Assembly (NCBI GenBank): GCA_902494065.1
Contig: CABURZ010000011.1
Span: 1 to 22,571, forward strand
Direction of reading: 5' to 3'
DNA from: an uncultured Sneathia sp.
GTDB taxonomy: Bacteria > Fusobacteriota > Fusobacteriia > Fusobacteriales > Leptotrichiaceae
DNA length: 22,571 nucleotides
Positions 13,788 through 20,458 of this stretch are shown in pieces (the stretch's first letter is position 1; each line of letters opens with the position of its first letter). Below the pieces are notes generated by a model. It saw only the letters and a list, made by a program, of their open reading frames with translations. It had not been told where the DNA came from and ran no database searches. The position numbers and the translations under genes were made by a program.

Positions 13788-15581
13788 ATGAGCAAAAAAT
13801 TTATGAAAGGTATGGCAGGTTTACTTTTAATGTTAAGTATAGTAGCATGTGGACCTGGTCAAAAAAAATCAGAGATGAAATCTAATGGTGTAGATACATC
13901 ACTATTTCCTGAAGTTTGGGAATCTAAAGAAAAGGAAATAAAAGGGGGAACGTATAAAATAGCTTTAATAAATGGACAACCATTTAAAGGAGTATTAAAC
14001 AGTCTTTTATGGACAGATAACGTAGATGCAGATCTTGTAAGATATTTTGAACCTAATTTATTTGAGCAAGATATAAATTTTGATATTAATGATAAAGGAT
14101 TAGCAAAAATAGATATCAATACTGATGAAAAGACTGTAACAATAACACTTAAAGATAATTTAAAGTGGGATGATGGAGAACCTATGACAATAGATGACTA
14201 TATTTTTAGTTATGAAGTTTTAGGACATCCTGATTATACAGGTGTTAGATATAATGCGGGTGTTGCAAATGTCGTAGGTATGGAAGAATACCACGCAGGT
14301 AAAGCTAAAAGTATAAGTGGATTAGAAAAATTAAGTGACACATCTGTTAAAATCCATTTTAAAGAAATGAGTCCTTCTATGAAAAAAGGATTAGGTGGAA
14401 TTAATAGTTCAATTTTACCTAAACATCAATTAAAAGATATACCAGTTGCAAAATTAGAACAATCTGATGAAGTAAGATTGCACCCAGTTGGTGCAGGACC
14501 TTTCAAAGTTGTTAAGATAATACCAGGTGAAAGTATAAAATATGCAATAAATGAGCATTATTACAAGCCAGAAGAATTACCTAAATTTGACAAATTAATA
14601 GTTAAAATTTTACCTGAAAGTTCATCAGTTTCTTCAATGAAAAATGGTGAATTTGATGAATACTTAGAAATAACTGAAAGTGTTTATCAAGGATATAAAG
14701 ATTTTGATAATATTCAAACTTTGGGAAGACCAGCACTATATTATCAATATTTAGGATTTAATTTAGGATATTATGATAATAAAAAGGGTGAAAATGTAGT
14801 AGATCCTGATGCAAAATTAGCTGATATTGAATTAAGAAAAGCAATAGCTTATGCTATGGATATAGAACCAGTTACTAAGAGTTTCTATAATGGACTAAGA
14901 ATTAAAGCAAATTCACCTATACCACCAGTATTTAAGGATGTATATGATCCTACACCAAGATATGACTATAATCCAGAAAAAGCAAAAGAAATATTAGATA
15001 AAGCTGGTTATAAAGATGTAGATGGTGATGGATATAGAGAAGATAAAAATGGAAAACCTCTAGAAATATTCTTTGGAGTTGCAGCTAATGCTGAAATACA
15101 TGAACCTATGGCACAACATTTTATGCAAAATTGGCAAAAAGTTGGGTTGAAAGTAAGCTTAACAGGTGGAAGATTAATGGATCCACAAAGCTTCTTTGAT
15201 AGATTAAGTGCTAATGATAAAGCAGTTGATATGTGGATAGCAGCGTGGGGAGTTGGAACTGCATTAGATTTAAATGAATCTTATGGTAGAAAATCATTAT
15301 TTAACTTTGCACGTATAACAAGTGATAAAAATGAAGAATTATTATCTAAGATTTCATCTCTTCAAAGCTTGAAAGATCCAGAATTTAGAGTTAATGCAAT
15401 AAAAGAATGGAATCAAAATTATATGGATAATATATTAGGATTTTTACCATTGACATATAAATATGAATTATTCCCTATAAATAAGAGGGTTAAGTTTAAG
15501 AGTGTATCAGTTGACCCAAGTATTTCAGAAGGAAAGAGAATGGGAATTGTATCTGAAAAAAGTTATGTATCAAGTAAATAA
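13788..15581 (+). CDS. Oligopeptide-binding lipoprotein, SBP family 5, copy 2
   Basis: A 597-residue peptide-binding lipoprotein and close paralogue of the genes on either side. The signal peptide ends SIVAC with Cys21, followed by the same CGPGQKKSE tether as copy 1. The SBP family 5 signature is LKDNLKWDDGEPMTIDDYIFSYE. LHPVGAGPFKV and the DVDGDGYRE loop at residues 410-418 are conserved. Divergence is concentrated in the N-terminal lobe (for example WTDNVDADLVRYF) and around the VAANAEIHEP segment, which line the ligand pocket in this family, so it probably prefers different peptides. That is inference. It has its own extended -10 promoter and its own terminator, so it can be expressed independently. 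GGAGG lies 10 nt before the start. Confidence 0.92.
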   Translation: MSKKFMKGMAGLLLMLSIVACGPGQKKSEMKSNGVDTSLFPEVWESKEKEIKGGTYKIALINGQPFKGVLNSLLWTDNVDADLVRYFEPNLFEQDINFDINDKGLAKIDINTDEKTVTITLKDNLKWDDGEPMTIDDYIFSYEVLGHPDYTGVRYNAGVANVVGMEEYHAGKAKSISGLEKLSDTSVKIHFKEMSPSMKKGLGGINSSILPKHQLKDIPVAKLEQSDEVRLHPVGAGPFKVVKIIPGESIKYAINEHYYKPEELPKFDKLIVKILPESSSVSSMKNGEFDEYLEITESVYQGYKDFDNIQTLGRPALYYQYLGFNLGYYDNKKGENVVDPDAKLADIELRKAIAYAMDIEPVTKSFYNGLRIKANSPIPPVFKDVYDPTPRYDYNPEKAKEILDKAGYKDVDGDGYREDKNGKPLEIFFGVAANAEIHEPMAQHFMQNWQKVGLKVSLTGGRLMDPQSFFDRLSANDKAVDMWIAAWGVGTALDLNESYGRKSLFNFARITSDKNEELLSKISSLQSLKDPEFRVNAIKEWNQNYMDNILGFLPLTYKYELFPINKRVKFKSVSVDPSISEGKRMGIVSEKSYVSSK

Positions 15582-15586
15582 AGTAT

Positions 15587-15612
15587 AAAAGTGCAGTGAT
15601 GCACTTTTTTTT
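15587..15612 (+). terminator. Rho-independent terminator after oppA copy 2
   Basis: AAAAGTGCA (15587-15595) pairs perfectly with TGCACTTTT (15600-15608) across a GTGA tetraloop, followed by an uninterrupted T run to 15612. Confidence 0.94.
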
Positions 15613-15679
15613 AAGTATTAGTAATGAAAAAAAATGCCAAATTTTAATAACAGCCTTTTTTTTATTAATAAATTTAATT

Positions 15680-15709
15680 TTGAAAACCCGTATAAATCTA
15701 GTCTATATT
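15680..15709 (+). promoter_or_regulatory. Distal candidate promoter for oppA copy 3
   Basis: TTGAAA (15680-15685) and TATATT (15704-15709) are spaced by 18 nt; each matches 5 of 6 consensus bases. This would give an AT-rich leader of about 140 nt, containing a small TATTATT/AATAATA stem near 15748. The rest of the 272-bp gap 15582-15853 is very AT-rich and I see no gene in it. Confidence 0.5.
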
Positions 15710-15794
15710 TTAAAAATTAAACAACTCTTTTAAAAAAGCGTTTTAATATTATTTGAATAATAAAATAAAATGAAGTCATAATTAAAAAATAAAT

Positions 15795-15823
15795 TTTACA
15801 ATTATAAAAAAATATGATAGTAT
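15795..15823 (+). promoter_or_regulatory. Proximal candidate promoter for oppA copy 3
   Basis: TTTACA (15795-15800) and TAGTAT (15818-15823) are spaced by 17 nt, and the -10 box is preceded by TGA, forming an extended -10 (TGn). Transcription would begin near 15830, leaving a leader of about 25 nt that carries AGGGAGGT just before the ATG at 15854. An out-of-frame ATG at 15850 sits too close to the binding site to compete well. Confidence 0.5.
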
Positions 15824-15853
15824 TAATAAACAATTTTTATAGGGAGGTAATGA

Positions 15854-17635
15854 ATGAAAAAGACAATATTAACAGGATTAACAGGATTATTATTAATGGC
15901 TGGTTTGATTTCATGCGGACCTGGACAAAGAAAGTCAGATAAAAAAGTAAAATTACTTTTTGAGCAACAATATGAATCAAAAGACCCTGAAATAAAGGGA
16001 GGAACTTACAAACAAGCAATTATAAGTTCAAGCCCATTTAGTGGACAATTATTGTCAATATTTCAATATGTAACAACAGATGGTCAATTTTCAGCACCTA
16101 TTGAGCCTAAATTATTTACACCAGGAAAAGATTTTATTATCAATGAAAATGGTATGGCAAAAATAGATGTAGATGTTGACAATAAAATAGTTACAGTAAC
16201 TTTAAGAGACAATTTAAAATGGGATGATGGAGAACCTTTAACAATTGATGACTATATCTATACTTATGAAGTATTAGGACATCCAGATTATACAGGTGTA
16301 AGATATAATTCTGCGATGGAAAATGTTGTAGGAATGCAAGAATATCATGAAGGTAAGGCAAAGAGTATAAGTGGATTAGAAAAAGTAAGTAATACTCAAG
16401 TAAAAATACACTTTAAAAACCTATCACCATCTATTTATAATGGTTCAGGTGGTCTAACAACTTACTTATTACCTAAACACCATTTACAAGACGTTCCTGT
16501 AAAAGATTTAGAAAAATCAGAAAAGGCTAGAACTAAAGTTGTAGGTGCAGGACCATACAAAATTAATCAAATAGTAGTTGGTGAAAGTATAGAATATGTA
16601 CCTAATCCATACTATTACGAACCAAAAGAAAAACCAAGAGTAGATAAACTTATAATAAAAATTATTCCAAGTACGTCAGCACTAGCTTCAATTAAAAATG
16701 GAGAATTTGATACATATTCAGGTGTACCAGCTGATTTATATCCAGAATATAAAGACTTTAATAATATTGTAATTTTAGGAAGACCATCACTTAGTTATTC
16801 ATATATAGGATTTAATTTAGGACATTGGGATAAAGAAAAAAATGAAAATATTACAGATACAAATGCTAAAATGTATGATTTAAACTTAAGAAAAGCTATG
16901 GGTTATGCAGTAAATATGGATTTAATAATTAAGAGTTTCTTTGATGGATTAGGTTTAAAGGCTAATGGAGTTATACCACCAGTGTTTGATAAATACTACA
17001 ATCCAAAACCAAGATTTAATTATGATCCTGAAAAAGCAAAAGAATTATTAGAAAAAGCAGGATACAAAGATGTTGATGGCGATGGTTACAGAGAAGATAA
17101 AAATGGTAAACCTTTAGAAATATTTATGGCATATCCTGCAGGTAGTGAAATAGCAGAACCATTAGCACAACAATTTATACAAGATTGGAAAAATGTAGGA
17201 TTGAAAGTAAGCTTAGTTGGAGGAAGATTATTAGAAACAAATAGCTTCTTTGAAAGAGTAAAAGCTAGTGATAAGGCAATTGATGTATGGATAGCAAGTT
17301 GGTCAGTAGGAACTTCTCTAGATTTAGGTGGAATATACGGTAGAAATTCTCAACTTAATGTTAGTCGTCTTACATCTAAAAAGAATGATGAATTAATTGA
17401 TAAGACAAATTCTATAGAAGCATTAAGAGATCCAGAATATAGAATAAAAGCTATAAGAGAATGGGAAGAAAACTATTTAGAAAATGAATTAGGATACTTA
17501 CCTATTAAATTTGGATATGCAGTTTCTCCATACAATAAGAGAATAAAATTTGCAACAGCTTCATATAACTCAGATGATTTTAAAGGTAAATATGATGCAG
17601 TTACAGCTACAGAACCATTTAAGTTTACAAAATAA
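15854..17635 (+). CDS. Oligopeptide-binding lipoprotein, SBP family 5, copy 3
   Basis: A 593-residue peptide-binding lipoprotein, third member of the tandem set. The signal peptide ends GLISC with Cys21, and the mature protein starts CGPGQRKSD, a conservative variant of the tether in the other copies. The SBP signature is LRDNLKWDDGEPLTIDDYIYTYE. The interlobe segment KVVGAGPYKI and the DVDGDGYRE loop at residues 406-414 are conserved. It differs most in the N-terminal lobe (FQYVTTDGQFSAP) and in SLSYSYIGFNLGHWD, where the other two share YYQYLGFNLG. It has the longest upstream region of the three, with two candidate promoters, and is followed by a terminator hairpin. Like the others, it has no permease genes nearby. 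Confidence 0.92.
   Translation: MKKTILTGLTGLLLMAGLISCGPGQRKSDKKVKLLFEQQYESKDPEIKGGTYKQAIISSSPFSGQLLSIFQYVTTDGQFSAPIEPKLFTPGKDFIINENGMAKIDVDVDNKIVTVTLRDNLKWDDGEPLTIDDYIYTYEVLGHPDYTGVRYNSAMENVVGMQEYHEGKAKSISGLEKVSNTQVKIHFKNLSPSIYNGSGGLTTYLLPKHHLQDVPVKDLEKSEKARTKVVGAGPYKINQIVVGESIEYVPNPYYYEPKEKPRVDKLIIKIIPSTSALASIKNGEFDTYSGVPADLYPEYKDFNNIVILGRPSLSYSYIGFNLGHWDKEKNENITDTNAKMYDLNLRKAMGYAVNMDLIIKSFFDGLGLKANGVIPPVFDKYYNPKPRFNYDPEKAKELLEKAGYKDVDGDGYREDKNGKPLEIFMAYPAGSEIAEPLAQQFIQDWKNVGLKVSLVGGRLLETNSFFERVKASDKAIDVWIASWSVGTSLDLGGIYGRNSQLNVSRLTSKKNDELIDKTNSIEALRDPEYRIKAIREWEENYLENELGYLPIKFGYAVSPYNKRIKFATASYNSDDFKGKYDAVTATEPFKFTK
17075..17125 (+). repeat. Copy 3 partner of the 51-bp block identical to oppA copy 1
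   Basis: This segment is identical to 13141-13191 at every base. The flanking bases differ at both ends (A versus T before, T versus A after), so the identity is sharply bounded. Confidence 0.85.
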
Positions 17636-17642
17636 TAAAATT

Positions 17643-17669
17643 GGTGTAAGATATTCTTGCACCTTTTTT
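17643..17669 (+). terminator. Rho-independent terminator after oppA copy 3
   Basis: GGTGTAAGA (17643-17651) pairs with TCTTGCACC (17655-17663) with one T-G wobble and a tight TAT loop, followed by six T residues. It ends only 13 nt before the next start codon, so some read-through is needed unless a promoter lies further upstream. Confidence 0.85.
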
Positions 17670-17682
17670 GATTGGAGGAAAA

Positions 17683-18390
17683 ATGAAAAAAATATTTTTA
17701 ATATTAGCATTAATTTCAACAGTTAATATTTTTTCAAAAAATTTTACTGTTATGACATATAACATTTATGGTGGAAGAAACTCAAAAGCTAGTGTTCTAG
17801 CGGAACATATAAAAGAATATAATCCAGATTTTATTTGTTTACAAGAAGTAGATAAAAATACACTAAGAAGCGGTAATACAGATTATACAAAAGATATAGC
17901 TGATATTCTAGGATATAAGTATTATTATTTTAGAAAGGCAAGAGATTTTAATTTTGGAGAGTTTGGTATTTCAATAATTTCAAAGCATCCTTTAGAAATT
18001 ATTTATGTACATACATTGGCATCAACTGATGAAGAAAAAAGACAAGTTGTTATGACAAAGTTAAAAGATGAAGATATTTTAATAGTAAACACACATTTAA
18101 GCTTTGAAGAAAAAGAAAATAAAGAACAAATTAATGAGCTTATTAGAGTTATAGATAGCGTAAAATCAAAAAATAAAATTATTTGCGGAGATTTTAATGT
18201 TTTACCTAAAACACAAGGATATGAAAATTTGGTCAAAAATTTTGTAGATACATATTCAGATTTAGAAAAACCTCGTATAGATTATATTTTTACGAATAAT
18301 AAAAAACTTATGATAAAAAAATCCTCATTTTTGGATAAAGAAAAAGACTTGTCGGATCATTTGCCCTACCAAGTCGAATTTGAATTTTAA
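17683..18390 (+). CDS. Secreted endonuclease/exonuclease/phosphatase-fold hydrolase
   Basis: A 235-residue protein of the EEP superfamily (DNase I, exonuclease III, sphingomyelinase and inositol phosphatase fold). A short signal peptide (KKIFLILALISTVNIFS) is likely cleaved near residue 18, so it acts in the periplasm or outside the cell. All catalytic positions are visible: Asn27 in TYNIYGG, Glu55 in LQEVD, His138 in NTHLS, Asp170 and Asn172 in GDFN, the RIDYIF strand, and Asp225-His226 in SDHLP. The substrate may be nucleic acid or a phospholipid head group; sequence does not decide. The ATG at 17683 has GGAGG 4 nt upstream; an upstream in-frame start at 17668 lies inside the terminator. 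It converges on prfB, and the two stop codons share TTAA. Confidence 0.88.
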   Translation: MKKIFLILALISTVNIFSKNFTVMTYNIYGGRNSKASVLAEHIKEYNPDFICLQEVDKNTLRSGNTDYTKDIADILGYKYYYFRKARDFNFGEFGISIISKHPLEIIYVHTLASTDEEKRQVVMTKLKDEDILIVNTHLSFEEKENKEQINELIRVIDSVKSKNKIICGDFNVLPKTQGYENLVKNFVDTYSDLEKPRIDYIFTNNKKLMIKKSSFLDKEKDLSDHLPYQVEFEF

Positions 18391-19472
18391 ATTTTTTTGA
18401 ACTTTAAAAATGCACTGATAAATTCATCAATATCACCATCTAAGACTTTATCAACATTACCATCTTCATATTTAGTACGATGATCTTTTACTAATTTATA
18501 CGGTTGCATTACATAAGATCTTATTTGGCTACCCCATTCAATTTTGTTTTCTTCACCTTTTATATCTTTTATTTCTTGTCTTTTTTTCTCTTGTTCTACT
18601 TCAAATAGTTTTGCTTTTAATACCTTCATGGCAGATTCTTTATTCTTTATTTGAGATCTTTCATTTTGACAAGTTACAACGATTCCTGTTGGAATATGAG
18701 TAATACGAACAGCAGAATCTGTAGTATTAACGTGCTGTCCACCAGCACCTGATGACCTATATGTATCTATTTCAAGATCACTCATATTAAGGTGTATGTC
18801 TAAGTCGTCTTCAATTTCTGGTATTACATTTACAGCTGCAAATGATGTATGACGTCTTGCATTTGAATCAAATGGAGAAATTCTTACTAATCTGTGAACT
18901 CCTTTTTCACAACTTAATAGACCGTATGCATATTCTCCTTTTACGTTAAATGTTATAGATTTTATACCAGCTTCGTCTCCAGCTAGAGTATCTAAAACCA
19001 AACATTTAAATCCTTTTTTTTGAGTCCATCTTTCATACATTCTAAATAACATATTAGTCCAATCACAAGCTTCTGTTCCACCTGCTCCTGCATTAATAGT
19101 AACTATAGCATTATATGTATCATATTTATTATTTAAAAGTATTTTATTTGAAAATTGTGTAGTAAGATTTTCAAATTCAATATATGAGTGATCTAATTCT
19201 TGTTTTGAAGATTCATCACCACTAGATACAAAGTCTAGTAAAACTTCAATATTGTCATACATTTCTTGTATTTTTGATATCTCTTCTAAAATGTTTTTTT
19301 GTATATTAATTTTTTGTAAAATTTCTTTATTATCGCTTCTTTCCCAGAAATCTACTTGTAACATAATTTCTTCTAGGCGTTGTAATTCTTTTTTACGATG
19401 TTCTAAATTAAATGTACCTTTGATATCGTTGTATATATCTAGTACATTTTTTTTTATTTCAAAAATTTCCAT
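18387..19472 (-). CDS. prfB: Peptide chain release factor 2 (RF2)
   Basis: Class I release factor that recognises UGA and UAA and triggers peptide release. In 361 residues it shows the RF2-specific tripeptide SPF (RISPFDSNARRHTSF) in the anticodon-like loop, the universal GGQ motif in SSGAGGQHVN, and the conserved SAVRITHIPTGI and WGSQIRSYV segments. The N-terminal helical domain is complete. In most bacteria prfB carries an in-frame UGA near codon 26 that requires a +1 frameshift; here the equivalent place reads KGTFNLEHRKKEL with ordinary codons and the frame is continuous, so the autoregulatory switch is absent. AAGGAG lies upstream of the ATG, within the end of azlD, which it overlaps by 14 nt. 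It is the last gene of the polA-azlC-azlD-prfB operon. Confidence 0.97.
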   Translation of the reverse strand: MEIFEIKKNVLDIYNDIKGTFNLEHRKKELQRLEEIMLQVDFWERSDNKEILQKINIQKNILEEISKIQEMYDNIEVLLDFVSSGDESSKQELDHSYIEFENLTTQFSNKILLNNKYDTYNAIVTINAGAGGTEACDWTNMLFRMYERWTQKKGFKCLVLDTLAGDEAGIKSITFNVKGEYAYGLLSCEKGVHRLVRISPFDSNARRHTSFAAVNVIPEIEDDLDIHLNMSDLEIDTYRSSGAGGQHVNTTDSAVRITHIPTGIVVTCQNERSQIKNKESAMKVLKAKLFEVEQEKKRQEIKDIKGEENKIEWGSQIRSYVMQPYKLVKDHRTKYEDGNVDKVLDGDIDEFISAFLKFKKI

Positions 19473-19788
19473 TTAATAGCTCCTTCAGTATTACTATGAT
19501 TATAAATGAGATAAATAGTGTCATACCCATGCTTTTTTTCTTATATGAAAGGTAGATAACAACTAATATAGAAAATAGTGCTATACAAATATCACTATAT
19601 TTATTACCAACAGATGTAAATATATCTGGGAATGCTAATACTGTTAAAATAGAGATGGGCATAAAATCAAAAAATCTATTAATTGTTTTATTGTTTTCTG
19701 GTATTTTAATAAATATAGGCAAAGTTCTAAATATAATTGTAAATATTGTAACTGTAATTATGATGATATATATTTTATAATCTTGCAT
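19459..19788 (-). CDS. azlD: AzlD-type small subunit of branched-chain amino acid exporter
   Basis: A 109-residue, strongly hydrophobic inner-membrane protein with three or four transmembrane segments (IYIIIITVTIFTIIF, MPISILTVLAF, ICIALFSILVVIYL, MTLFISFIIIVIL). The size, the FRTLPIFI motif after the first helix, and the position right after azlC identify it as AzlD. AzlC and AzlD together form an exporter of branched-chain amino acids and analogues. It overlaps azlC by 14 nt at its start and prfB by 14 nt at its end. Confidence 0.88.
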   Translation of the reverse strand: MQDYKIYIIIITVTIFTIIFRTLPIFIKIPENNKTINRFFDFMPISILTVLAFPDIFTSVGNKYSDICIALFSILVVIYLSYKKKSMGMTLFISFIIIVILKELLNGNF

Positions 19789-20458
19789 TTTTTGCTCCTT
19801 CCATTATAGTGGGTATTAGTGCACCAAGTATTATTGAAAGTAGTATTGATAAAGAAGCACTTAATCCTAAATATGAAAGTATTATTTTTATAATTAAAGT
19901 AATTAATACAATGAATATATATCTGTGATTTTCTATAACAACTTGAGTTAATAAATACAAAAATATTGCATAAAGTATAAAATTAAGTGATTGTGTGTAT
20001 AGTGGAGGCATGAATTTACCTAACATAGCTCCTAATATACTTGAAATACCAAAAAATAAATAAGCACATATTCCAAATCCTATAGTTTCATAAATATCGA
20101 ATATTTTATTTATCATCATACAAGAAACGCATTCATCAGTTAAAAAGAAACAGTTAATAAGTTTTAAAAATATATTTTCGTGATGTTGCTTTTTTACAAT
20201 AGGCATGTTAATTAGTGAATATCTGATATTGATAATAATAGCAGCTAAAACTATTTGAAATATGCTAGAATTATCTTGTAGTAATTTTACTATCATTACT
20301 TGGCTACTACCAGCATAGAGAATAAAACTCATTAAAGAAGATTCAAATATGCTAATTTTAGCACTAGTTGCAATAAAACCAAAAGTAAATGCAAAAGGAA
20401 AATATGCTATTCCTATAGGTAATCCTTTTTTTGCTCCGTTAAGTATTTTCTGTATCAT
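19775..20458 (-). CDS. azlC: AzlC-type large subunit of branched-chain amino acid exporter
   Basis: A 227-residue multi-pass inner-membrane protein of the AzlC/YgaZ family. Seen features are the N-terminal KGLPIGIAYFPFAFTFGF segment, the family-typical MSFILYAGSSQVMIVKLL helix, NIRYSLINMP, and FFLTDECVSCM, where family members have a conserved TDE. It is followed by several further hydrophobic helices and a C-terminal LGALIPTIMEG. With AzlD it exports branched-chain amino acids, which may prevent build-up during growth on peptides. The ATG overlaps the polA stop in an ATGA junction, so translation is coupled. No azlR-type regulator gene is next to it, which is unlike the Bacillus arrangement. 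Confidence 0.9.
   Translation of the reverse strand: MIQKILNGAKKGLPIGIAYFPFAFTFGFIATSAKISIFESSLMSFILYAGSSQVMIVKLLQDNSSIFQIVLAAIIINIRYSLINMPIVKKQHHENIFLKLINCFFLTDECVSCMMINKIFDIYETIGFGICAYLFFGISSILGAMLGKFMPPLYTQSLNFILYAIFLYLLTQVVIENHRYIFIVLITLIIKIILSYLGLSASLSILLSIILGALIPTIMEGAKNARL

Noticed and set aside
11911..17635. Assembly duplication as the cause of the three oppA-like genes
   Set aside because: The copies differ throughout in protein and DNA, and each has a different intergenic region and terminator.
13703..17669. Repeated hairpins as a CRISPR array or interspersed repeat family
   Set aside because: The three hairpins have unrelated stems and each follows a stop codon with a T tract, so they are ordinary terminators.
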